Assembly (NCBI GenBank): GCA_910586775.1
Contig: CAJUJN010000017.1
Coordinates: 6,832-70,831 of the forward strand
Length of the DNA stretch: 64,000 nucleotides
Direction: 5' to 3'
From: an uncultured Acetatifactor sp.
GTDB lineage: Bacteria > Bacillota > Clostridia > Lachnospirales > Lachnospiraceae
Below are positions 17,150-24,204 of the stretch, piece after piece. The notes under the pieces were generated by a model, which was not told the DNA's origin, made no database searches, and was given only the letters and a program-made list of their open reading frames with translations. How positions within the stretch are numbered: the first letter of the stretch is position 1; each line of letters opens with the position of its first letter. Position numbers and translations under genes: made by a program.

Positions 17150-18142
17150 ATGAATTTAAAAATATTAGAGGAATGCAAAGGTGCAGGGCGGATTGGTATC
17201 AGCGGGCATGTCAGACCGGACGGCGACTGTGTGGGTGCCTGTCTGGGGCTGTGGCAGTATCTCTCGAAATGCTTTCCCCAGGCGGAAGTGAAAGTGTTTC
17301 TGGAGCGGCCGGCAGATATTTTCAGGGAAATCAGAGGATTTGAGGAGATTCAATCCGATTTCCCGGAGGAGACGCCGTTTGATGTGTTTTTTGTATTGGA
17401 CTGTGCCGCTGACAGGCTGGGAGACGCAGAGAAATATGCGCAGAGTGCGTCAAAGACAATCAATATTGACCATCATGTCAGCAATCAGGGAAGCTGTCAG
17501 ATCAATATCATCAGGCCGGAGGCAGGCTCCACCTGTGAAGTGATATATGATCTGTTAGATTTGGAACAGTTGGACAAGGATATGGCAATGGCCATTTATA
17601 TCGGAATGATTCATGATACGGGTGTGTTCCAGTATTCCAACACCACTCCGGCTACCCTTGAAAAGGGGGCGAAGCTGATCGGGTACGGTTTTGATTTCCC
17701 CAGGCTGATACAGGAGACTTTTTACCAGAAGACTTATGTGCAGGCGCAGATTATGGGACGGACGCTGATGGAGAGCATTCGTTTCCTTGACGGCAGCTGC
17801 ATCGTCAGTGCCATAGATAAGAAGTCAATGGAGTTCTATCATGCGGAACCCAAGGATTTGGACGGTATCGTGAATCAGCTGCGCAATATCGAGGGGATTG
17901 AGTGTGCAATCTTTATGTATCAGACAGGTGTGCTGGAGTATAAGGTAAGCATGCGTTCCGGAGAAAAAGTGAACGTGGCGGAGGTGGCTGCTTATTTCGG
18001 CGGCGGCGGTCATGCCCGGGCGGCAGGCTGTACACTATCGGGAACATTTCACGATTGTGTAAATAATCTTTCGTTACATATTGAAAAGCAGTTGAAGGCA
18101 TGGGAAACTGAGCATGATAAGCGGAATAACAGTGATATATAA
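17150..18142 (+). CDS. nrnA: DHH/DHHA1 phosphoesterase NrnA (oligoribonuclease/pAp phosphatase)
   Basis: 330 residues. NrnA degrades very short RNAs and 3',5'-pAp in Firmicutes. Visible DHH motifs are HVRPDGDCVGA (metal site, near residue 20), FVLDCAA, and IDHHVSN (near 107). The DHHA1 glycine-rich substrate motif YFGGGGHARAAG is near residue 285. The length is normal. The start ATG 17150 has GAAGGGAAAG upstream. Its end overlaps truB by 29 bases, implying translational coupling. It occupies its common position between rbfA and truB. Confidence 0.93.
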   Translation: MNLKILEECKGAGRIGISGHVRPDGDCVGACLGLWQYLSKCFPQAEVKVFLERPADIFREIRGFEEIQSDFPEETPFDVFFVLDCAADRLGDAEKYAQSASKTINIDHHVSNQGSCQINIIRPEAGSTCEVIYDLLDLEQLDKDMAMAIYIGMIHDTGVFQYSNTTPATLEKGAKLIGYGFDFPRLIQETFYQKTYVQAQIMGRTLMESIRFLDGSCIVSAIDKKSMEFYHAEPKDLDGIVNQLRNIEGIECAIFMYQTGVLEYKVSMRSGEKVNVAEVAAYFGGGGHARAAGCTLSGTFHDCVNNLSLHIEKQLKAWETEHDKRNNSDI

Positions 18143-19019
18143 GGAGGCAGGCTTTACTTCTCACGATGTGGTGGCAAAGATGCGGGGAATCTGCGGCCAG
18201 AAGAAAATCGGCCACACAGGGACCCTTGACCCTATGGCTACAGGCGTCCTGCCTGTGTGCCTGGGAAGCGCTACAAAGCTGTGTGATATGCTTGCAGACA
18301 GAGATAAGGAGTATGCGGCGGAACTTCTCCTGGGGGTGGAGACGGATACCCAGGATGCCACAGGACAGGTGTTGGCAGAGCGTCCTGTGGAAGTCACAGA
18401 GACGCAGATTCGCAGGGCTGCGGCTTTTTTTGTGGGAGACTATGACCAGATTCCGCCCATGTATTCCGCCCTGAAGGTCAATGGCAGGAAACTGTATGAG
18501 CTGGCAAGGGCCAGAAAGGAAGTGGAGCGGAAGGCGCGTCCGGTAGTGATTAAGGAACTGGAGATACTGGAGTGTGCCATTCCTGTGGTTCGTTTCCGGG
18601 TTGTCTGTTCCAAAGGAACCTACATCAGGACGCTCTGTGCGGATATCGGTGAAAAGCTGGGCTGCGGAGGTACCATGCGGAAGCTGGAGCGGACCCGGGT
18701 GGGTGGCTTTTGCCTTGAAAGTGCCCGCACTTTGGGTGAGATGCAGCAGCTGAAGGATGAAAACAGGCTTCAGGGGGCTGTACTGCCTGTGGACAGTGTA
18801 TTTACAGACTGTCCGGTGCTCCATGTGCAGGGTGATTATTGTCGTCTGGTGGACAATGGCAATGCCTTTTTGGCGGATCAGACGCAGGAGCAGGAAATCT
18901 ACGCTCCGGGGAGATGGATTCGGGTTTACAGGCCGGATGAAAGCTTTGTGGGCATCTACGCATGGGAGCCGGAGCGGGAGCGTTATAAGCCTGTTAAAAT
19001 GTTTTTGGAGAATGACTGA
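18114..19019 (+). CDS. truB: tRNA pseudouridine(55) synthase TruB
   Basis: 301 residues. TruB converts U55 of the T-psi-C loop of tRNA to pseudouridine. Motif I with the catalytic Asp is visible as GHTGTLDPMATGVLPVCLG. Other conserved parts are PPMYSALKVNGRKLYELAR, CSKGTYIRTLCADIGEKLG and a C-terminal PUA-like region. The start MISGITVIYKEAGFTSHDV lies inside the nrnA 3' end. ribF follows 39 bases later, the usual partner. Confidence 0.95.
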   Translation: MISGITVIYKEAGFTSHDVVAKMRGICGQKKIGHTGTLDPMATGVLPVCLGSATKLCDMLADRDKEYAAELLLGVETDTQDATGQVLAERPVEVTETQIRRAAAFFVGDYDQIPPMYSALKVNGRKLYELARARKEVERKARPVVIKELEILECAIPVVRFRVVCSKGTYIRTLCADIGEKLGCGGTMRKLERTRVGGFCLESARTLGEMQQLKDENRLQGAVLPVDSVFTDCPVLHVQGDYCRLVDNGNAFLADQTQEQEIYAPGRWIRVYRPDESFVGIYAWEPERERYKPVKMFLEND

Positions 19020-19058
19020 CATGACAATGGAATTTGTGCGGGACACGGATTTTATTGT

Positions 19059-20000
19059 ATGGCAGATGTTTTGGAGTGTGAGTATATATTGGAAATCATA
19101 GCAAATACAACGGATATTTGTTTAAGAGCAGAGACGGCAGCCGCCATCGGGAAATTTGACGGGATACACATAGGTCACAGAAGGCTTCTGGAAGAGATAT
19201 TAACCCGTAAAAAAGATGGACTGGCTGCCTGTGTTTTTACGTTCGACCCGCCGCCGGCGCGCTTTTTCGGCAGTTCCGACGGCAGAGAGCTGACTACCCG
19301 GGAGGAGAAGAGGCTTCTGTTTGAAATGATGGGCGTGGATATCCTGATTGAGTTTCCGCTGAATGAGAAAACCGCCGCTACGCCGCCAGAAAGTTTTGCG
19401 AAGGATATTCTGGCGGGACAGATGAATGCGCGTTTTGTGGCTGCGGGGACAGATTTGTCTTTCGGTGCCAGGGGAGCGGGAAACGCAAAGCTTCTGCGGA
19501 AAATGAGTCGGGAACTGGGCTTCGGCTTCAAGACCATAGACAAGGTTTGTCTTGACGGGGAGGAAGTCAGCTCTACTCTGGTGCGCTCGAAGGTGGAACA
19601 GGGGAAGATGGAGTCGGTATGTGAGCTGCTTGGAATGCCCTACCTGGTTGCCGGAGAGGTGGTGAACGGGAATCATATCGGCAGGAGGATAGGCTTTCCG
19701 ACAATTAATATACTGCCTGAGAAGAATAAGCTGCTTCCCCCCAACGGGGTATACTTTTCCAGGGTAAACGCAGGCGGGAAAAGTTACCGCGCCATCACCA
19801 ATGTGGGATACAAACCCACCGTTGCGGAGACAAAAGTCATGGGCGTGGAGTCCTATCTCTATGATTTTGATAAGGATATTTACGGACAGCAGGCGGAGGT
19901 GTACATGCATTCCTTCCACAGGCCGGAGCGGAAATTTGAGAGCGTGGAGGCACTGCGCAGGCAGCTGGAGATGGATATTGCATCCGGGGCAAAAAAATAA
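19059..20000 (+). CDS. ribF: Bifunctional riboflavin kinase / FAD synthetase
   Basis: 313 residues from ATG 19059. TTG 19089 (about 303 residues, LEIIANTTD) fits the family N-terminus better and has GGAG about 11 bases upstream, so the start is uncertain. The N-terminal FAD synthetase domain shows GKFDGIHIGHRRLLEE and FTFDPPPARFF. The C-terminal riboflavin kinase domain shows GNHIGRRIGFPTINI, NGVYFSRV and AITNVGYKPTV. The enzyme makes FMN and then FAD from riboflavin. It is the last gene of the operon. Confidence 0.94.
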   Translation: MADVLECEYILEIIANTTDICLRAETAAAIGKFDGIHIGHRRLLEEILTRKKDGLAACVFTFDPPPARFFGSSDGRELTTREEKRLLFEMMGVDILIEFPLNEKTAATPPESFAKDILAGQMNARFVAAGTDLSFGARGAGNAKLLRKMSRELGFGFKTIDKVCLDGEEVSSTLVRSKVEQGKMESVCELLGMPYLVAGEVVNGNHIGRRIGFPTINILPEKNKLLPPNGVYFSRVNAGGKSYRAITNVGYKPTVAETKVMGVESYLYDFDKDIYGQQAEVYMHSFHRPERKFESVEALRRQLEMDIASGAKK

Positions 20001-20012
20001 TTCGGAAAACTA

Positions 20013-20041
20013 TTGTAAAATTTTGTCTTTTCCCGTAAAAT
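20013..20041 (+). promoter_or_regulatory. Probable promoter of the Na/phosphate symporter gene
   Basis: TTGTAA (20013-20018), 17-base spacer, TAAAAT (20036-20041), 115 bases before the start codon. Confidence 0.6.
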
Positions 20042-20156
20042 AGAACAGTATGCGCTGATTCATTGTATATAAGGAAAGTATTTTGTGGCAATTTCCTGAT
20101 ACAACACAAGTCAGTATCATCAGTTCCTAAAGGAAAATCATTCGGGAGAAAAACAA

Positions 20157-21788
20157 ATGAGTGCAAGCATCATACTGTCAATGGCAGGAGGCCTGGGGCT
20201 GTTCCTCTTCGGCATGCGCGTCATGAGCGATTCCATAGAGAAAGTTGCCGGCGCGAAGCTCCGCCGTATTCTTGAAATCTTTACCACCAACCGTTTTTCC
20301 GGCATGATAGTCGGTATTGTGTTTACCGGCATCATCCAGTCTTCCTCGGCCTGTACCGCCATGGTGGTCAGTTTTGTCAATGCCGGACTGATGAACCTGT
20401 ACCAGGCTGCGGGTGTTATCTTCGGTGCCAACATCGGTACCACAGTCACGTCACAGTTAGTTTCATTTAACTTATCCGCTTATGCACCCATTATTCTGCT
20501 GGTGGGTGTGCTCGTGGCGATGTTCTGCAAGAAGGATAAAATAAAGAAATTTGCGGATATCATCATTGGTTTCGGCGTTCTGTTCCTGGGCCTGAGCACC
20601 ATGTCCTCTTCCATGGCGGGGATGAAGGAAGTACCCGAGGTGGTGAATCTGATGGGTTCCCTGAAGACGCCGTTCGTGGCGACGCTGATGGGCCTTGTTC
20701 TGACCACTATTATTCAGAGCTCTTCCGTCACCGTCAGCATTGTGCTGCTGCTGGCCAATCAGGATTTGCTGTCACTGCGCATTTCCCTCTATATTATACT
20801 GGGCTGTAATATCGGTGCCTGTACCACCGCTCTGTTGGCATCCATGGCAGGTAAGAAGGATGCGAAAAGGGCGGCCCTGATTCATTTCTGGTTCAATGTA
20901 ATCGGCACGGCGCTTTTGTATGTCATCCTCTTTGTGCTGGAAGAGCCGGTGATGAAGCTGATTTGGGCGATTTCTGCGGATAAGGGCCGTTTTGTGGCAA
21001 ATGCCCACACCATTATCAAGATATTCCAGGTGATCGTGCTGTTCCCCTTCTCTAATGCCATTGTACGCCTGTCCTGCCTCTGCGTGCCCGGAGAGGATAA
21101 GAAGGTAAATTACAGGGAAAGCTATCAGCTGAAATACATAGGCGACAAGGTTGTCTTCAACCCGGCTACGGCTGTAGTGGAGGTGATTAAGGAGCTGGAC
21201 CGCATGGCTTCCCTGGCCAGCGAGAACCTGACTCGTGCCATGAATGCTCTGGTAACGCTGGATGAAGAGGATATCGCAGAAGTCTACGAGGTGGAGAAAA
21301 ATATCAATTTCCTGAACCATGCCATCACGGATTATCTGGTGAAAATCAACCAGACCACCCTGCCCATAGAAGACCTGAAGAGCATCGGCGCGTTGTTTCA
21401 TGTGGTGAATGATATCGAGCGGATCGGCGACCATGCGGAGAATGTGGCGGATGCCGCCAGACAGCGCAGGGAAACAGGTGTTACCATCAGTAAGGAAGCG
21501 CAGAAGGAGCTGGGAGATCTGCTTGAGATGGTTACCCGGCTGATTCGTTATTCCATAGATATGTTTGCCAGAAGCGACGAGAGCCATATGAAGGATGTCA
21601 TCGCCCTGGAGGACCAGGTGGATGTCAAGGAGAAGGAGATGCAGAGGAGCCATGTGCAGCGTCTGACCAGAGGAGAATGCTCTCCGGAGGCAGGCATGAT
21701 GTTCTCCGATATTGCCTCCGGCCTGGAGCGTGTGGCGGACCACGCCACTAATATTGCCTTTGCTGTTATTACGGCGGAGGATGAGTGA
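20157..21788 (+). CDS. Na+/phosphate cotransporter with C-terminal PhoU domain
   Basis: 543 residues, NptA/PNaS family. Two inverted Na-Pi repeats are visible, each with the QSSSA/QSSSV hairpin motif: GIVFTGIIQSSSACTAMVV and VLTTIIQSSSVTVSIVLLLA, with FGANIGTTVTSQLVSF and LGCNIGACTTALLASMAG. About eight membrane segments fill residues 1-310. The C-terminal 220 residues form a PhoU-like helical domain (IERIGDHAENVADAA, LERVADHATNIAFAV). It takes up phosphate with sodium. GGGAG precedes ATG 20157 and a separate promoter lies upstream. Confidence 0.92.
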   Translation: MSASIILSMAGGLGLFLFGMRVMSDSIEKVAGAKLRRILEIFTTNRFSGMIVGIVFTGIIQSSSACTAMVVSFVNAGLMNLYQAAGVIFGANIGTTVTSQLVSFNLSAYAPIILLVGVLVAMFCKKDKIKKFADIIIGFGVLFLGLSTMSSSMAGMKEVPEVVNLMGSLKTPFVATLMGLVLTTIIQSSSVTVSIVLLLANQDLLSLRISLYIILGCNIGACTTALLASMAGKKDAKRAALIHFWFNVIGTALLYVILFVLEEPVMKLIWAISADKGRFVANAHTIIKIFQVIVLFPFSNAIVRLSCLCVPGEDKKVNYRESYQLKYIGDKVVFNPATAVVEVIKELDRMASLASENLTRAMNALVTLDEEDIAEVYEVEKNINFLNHAITDYLVKINQTTLPIEDLKSIGALFHVVNDIERIGDHAENVADAARQRRETGVTISKEAQKELGDLLEMVTRLIRYSIDMFARSDESHMKDVIALEDQVDVKEKEMQRSHVQRLTRGECSPEAGMMFSDIASGLERVADHATNIAFAVITAEDE

Positions 21789-21906
21789 GATTTTCCGGAT
21801 CGGCAGCATTGTCCGGAACATGTTTCTTCGTACTGGAGAGCGCCGTCAGAATATCAGACTGGAAGACAATGGAATGAAAAATATGTAAAAAAATTTAGCA
21901 AAGCGG

Positions 21907-21935
21907 TTGACAGAACCTCCGGCTGCCTGTATAAT
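21907..21935 (+). promoter_or_regulatory. Perfect consensus promoter upstream of the NlpC/P60 gene
   Basis: TTGACA (21907-21912), 17-base spacer, TATAAT (21930-21935). Transcription would begin near 21942, about 220 bases before the coding sequence, leaving room for a structured leader. Confidence 0.85.
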
Positions 21936-21985
21936 CTTTTTTAACAACTTAATAAATTTGTAACATATTTGTCAAATTTGTATTT

Positions 21986-22110
21986 GTGAACATATTAATT
22001 TTCTGCTCTGCTTTGAAAATGTTCACTTGCTATGCCGTGGGAGTAAGTGCAGCTTCCCATGGTTGCATTGATATCGGAGGCAAAGAGGTTGATTCCGATA
22101 AGACATATTA
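21986..22110 (+). promoter_or_regulatory. Structured leader with a motif shared with the glyA leader
   Basis: A perfect 8-bp hairpin (GTGAACAT 21986-21993 with ATGTTCAC 22019-22026) is followed by TTGCTATG, then GGGAGTAAGTGCAGC, TTCCCATGGTTGCATT and CGGAGGCAAAGAGG. The order TGCTATG / GGGA..AAGTGCA / AT.GTTG.AT / CGG..CAAAG recurs twice in front of glyA (59388-59500). I could not match it to a known riboswitch consensus. A 60-codon frame starting at GTG 21986 covers the same bases and may be incidental. Confidence 0.45.
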
Positions 22111-22164
22111 TTTACGGTTGACAAATGTTTCGGTTGGTAAGTACAAAGATACAGGAGTGATGAT

Positions 22165-23202
22165 ATGAAGAATCGGGGAAAGAAAAAGATTGCAGCAGCT
22201 TCCGCAGGCCTTATCCTTTGCATGGCAATGGTGCCTCTGCCGGTGTATGCCAGCGAAGCGGATAACATTCTGCAGGCCGGCGGCGTGGCGGCTGTTCTGG
22301 AGGAAAGATTATCTACAGAGGAGTATATAGAGATTGCCCAGCAGGCGCAGGGAGCAGCATGGGGCTATACCAATATCGGTATAGCCAATGTGGAAAGCGG
22401 GAATCTGAATGTGAGGGAGACACCTTCCACCGACGGCAAGATGGTGGGAAAGATGCCGAAGGACTCTGCCTGTGAAGTGCTTGAGATCACGGACGGCTGG
22501 GCTCATATCAAGTCCGGTGAGGTGGAGGGGTATGTGAATACAGATTATCTGCTGACTGGTCCGGATGCCAAGCTGAAGGCAAATGAAATCGTCCGCACCG
22601 TGGTGGTGGTGAAGGGGGACGGCCTGAATGTGCGGGAAGCACCCGACACAGAGAGCGCCATACTGACCCAGGTGGCGTCAGGGGAAGAGATGGATTACCT
22701 GGAGACTCTGGACGGGTGGATCAAAGTGGCGGTAGATGCGGATGAGGCGTACGTCTCATCCGAATATGTGACTGTGGAGGAAAAGCTGGATACAGCCATC
22801 ACCATGACGGAACTTCTCTACGGACAGGGAGTATCCGATGTCCGTGTGGATCTGGTGGAATATGCCAAGCAGTTCGTAGGCAACCGCTATGTATGGGGCG
22901 GCACCAGCCTGACCAAGGGAGCGGACTGTTCCGGTTTTGTGCTGAGCGTATTTAAAAAGTACGGAATTTCCCTTCCTCATCATGCAGCATCCCAGGCGGG
23001 ATACGGAACCAAGATTTCAGCGGGAGACCTGCAGCCCGGTGACCTCGTCTTCTATGGCAACAGCAGGGGCCGTATCAATCATGTGGCTATTTATATCGGC
23101 GGAGGCCAGGTGGTGCACGCCAGCAACGAGAGGACAGGAATCAAGATCAGCAATTACAAATATCGTACTCCGGTGAAGTACGTGAGGTTGCTGCAGGATT
23201 GA
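22165..23202 (+). CDS. Secreted SH3b-SH3b-NlpC/P60 peptidoglycan hydrolase
   Basis: 345 residues. A signal peptide (about 1-29, ending near PVYAS) is followed by two bacterial SH3 domains (about 70-130 and 145-205; NVRETPSTDGKMVGKM and NVREAPDTESAILTQV) and a C-terminal NlpC/P60 cysteine peptidase (about 230-345). The catalytic Cys is in GADCSGFVLSVFKKYG and the His in INHVAIYIGGGQVVHAS. Such enzymes cut D-Glu-diamino-acid peptide bonds in the wall, in growth or daughter-cell separation. AGGAG lies about 6 bases before ATG 22165. It is a single-gene unit with its own strong promoter and long leader. Confidence 0.93.
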   Translation: MKNRGKKKIAAASAGLILCMAMVPLPVYASEADNILQAGGVAAVLEERLSTEEYIEIAQQAQGAAWGYTNIGIANVESGNLNVRETPSTDGKMVGKMPKDSACEVLEITDGWAHIKSGEVEGYVNTDYLLTGPDAKLKANEIVRTVVVVKGDGLNVREAPDTESAILTQVASGEEMDYLETLDGWIKVAVDADEAYVSSEYVTVEEKLDTAITMTELLYGQGVSDVRVDLVEYAKQFVGNRYVWGGTSLTKGADCSGFVLSVFKKYGISLPHHAASQAGYGTKISAGDLQPGDLVFYGNSRGRINHVAIYIGGGQVVHASNERTGIKISNYKYRTPVKYVRLLQD

Positions 23203-23259
23203 CGGATGCGGTAAAGCGGTATTATGGATGCTGAGCCGAAGTGTTTGCCTGTCATCATG

Positions 23260-23315
23260 TATAATGAGCGAACATACATGCAATATGGTACAGGAAACGG
23301 TAAAAATATGCTCAC
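23260..23315 (+). repeat. Dispersed hairpin element, copy A
   Basis: It begins TATAATGAGCG and ends ATATGCTCAC. The interior GTACAGGAAACGGTAAAA aligns closely with copy B at 24099. It lies in the NlpC/P60-rpsO gap. Confidence 0.6.
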
Positions 23316-23326
23316 AGGATGCACAC

Positions 23327-23351
23327 AAAATGAGCGGAGTGCGCTCATTTT
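23327..23351. terminator. Strong hairpin, possible terminator of the NlpC/P60 gene
   Basis: AAAATGAGCG / CGCTCATTTT is a perfect 10-bp stem (23327-23336 with 23342-23351), loop GAGTG, with A run before and T run after, so it could act on both strands. It is 125 bases after the stop codon. Confidence 0.6.
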
Positions 23352-23463
23352 GGCTCCGCAGTCTCGGGATTTTCGTGCAAATTGCGAACGAAAACACCTC
23401 GCGGTGTCACCTGTGAACAGTAATGTAATTCTGATAATTTCCGAAATTCAGGTAAAATTCAGG

Positions 23464-23492
23464 TTTACATTTTAACGTGAATATGATATGAT
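23464..23492 (+). promoter_or_regulatory. Promoter of rpsO
   Basis: TTTACA (23464-23469), 17-base spacer, TATGAT (23487-23492). Transcription would start near 23499. Confidence 0.75.
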
Positions 23493-23503
23493 AACATGGT
23501 GTG

Positions 23504-23585
23504 ACAGACGGACAAAATGTTTCCGTCTCAACCGACACTCGGATGCGGGATACTCCGACCCGATCTTAGTGTCAGGTGATAAGGA
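23504..23585 (+). promoter_or_regulatory. Probable S15 autoregulatory leader
   Basis: A hairpin AGACGGA / TCCGTCT is followed by a branched structure closed by GACACT (23534-23539) and AGTGTC (23568-23573). Inside it is a CGGATGC...TCCG helix and a GGG/CCC helix. A multi-helix junction directly before rpsO fits the known feedback control of rpsO mRNA by S15, but I cannot confirm the S15-binding consensus by eye. Confidence 0.5.
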
Positions 23586-23625
23586 TGTGCTGACGCAATT
23601 CCTAAAAGTTGAAGGAGGAAGAGAA

Positions 23626-23892
23626 ATGATTTCAAAGGAAAAGAAGACGGCGATTATGAATGAGTATGCCAGGACACCTGGTGATACCGGTTCACCTGAG
23701 GTACAGGTTGCTGTACTGACAGCAAGGATTCAGGAGCTCACAGAGCATCTTAAGGTGAATCCCAAGGATCATCATTCCCGCCGCGGTATGCTGAAGATGG
23801 TAGGTCAGAGACGTGGATTCCTTGAGTACCTGAAGAAGAAGGATATCGAGAGATATCGTACTCTGATTGAGAGGCTTGGCTTGAGGAAATAA
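23626..23892 (+). CDS. rpsO: 30S ribosomal protein S15
   Basis: 88 residues from ATG 23626 (MISKEKKTAIMNEYARTPGD), preceded by GGAGGAAGAG; the upstream in-frame extension is the leader. S15 is a primary 16S rRNA-binding protein needed for 30S platform assembly. Conserved segments are TGSPEVQVAVLTARIQELTE, DHHSRRGMLKMVGQRRGFLE and YLKKKDIERYRTLIERLGLR. A terminator-like hairpin and then pnp follow, the classical rpsO-pnp pair. Confidence 0.97.
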   Translation: MISKEKKTAIMNEYARTPGDTGSPEVQVAVLTARIQELTEHLKVNPKDHHSRRGMLKMVGQRRGFLEYLKKKDIERYRTLIERLGLRK

Positions 23893-23908
23893 GTCGGATT
23901 GCAGATAA

Positions 23909-23947
23909 AGCAGACGTGAGATGCGTAAGCATTTCAGGTCTGCTTAT
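23909..23947 (+). terminator. Hairpin after rpsO
   Basis: A 16-bp stem with one mismatch and one wobble (23909-23924 with 23929-23944), loop GTAA, followed by TATTCAT. It is a terminator or an RNase-processing site between rpsO and pnp. Confidence 0.7.
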
Positions 23948-24204
23948 TCATAGCAATAAAAAGCTGCCGGGGACAGAAGAGTGTTCCGAGACCGCTGAAA
24001 AAGGTATGAATGTGAGTGTCGTGGCTTTTTCAGTAGTTTCGGTATCTTCTGTTCCTGTAATATGTACTCAGGGCCGGAAAGATTTGCCGGCCATCCTGTA
24101 TAACGAGTGGGCATGTATGCAGTGCAGTACAAAAACGGTAAATAAACATGCTCACGAGTATGAAAACAGGCTGTCAGTGACAGCGGAATGGAGGAAACAA
24201 ATTT
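23948..24204. other. rpsO-pnp intergenic region
   Basis: After the rpsO hairpin there is a second inverted repeat, CTGAAAAAG / CTTTTTCAG (23995-24003 with 24025-24033), and then hairpin-element copy B (24099-24161). The pnp leader in many bacteria carries a processed hairpin for autoregulation; whether these play that role is unknown. Confidence 0.4.
24099..24161 (+). repeat. Dispersed hairpin element, copy B
   Basis: TATAACGAGTGGGCATGT at one end and ACATGCTCACGAGTAT at the other form the paired arms. The interior GTACAAAAACGGTAAATA matches copy A. It lies 44 bases before the pnp start. Confidence 0.7.

Larger units (their letters stand above)
23203..23463. other. Gene-free stretch between the NlpC/P60 gene and the rpsO promoter
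   Basis: It contains one TATAACGAG-family hairpin element (23260-23315) and a second strong hairpin at 23327-23351. Short frames over this stretch have no ribosome binding site or family resemblance. Confidence 0.5.

Noticed and set aside
21986..22168. 60-codon frame in the NlpC/P60 leader as a real gene
   Set aside because: GTG start without a ribosome binding site, and it coincides with predicted hairpins and the leader motif shared with glyA; RNA function explains it better, though an upstream peptide cannot be excluded.
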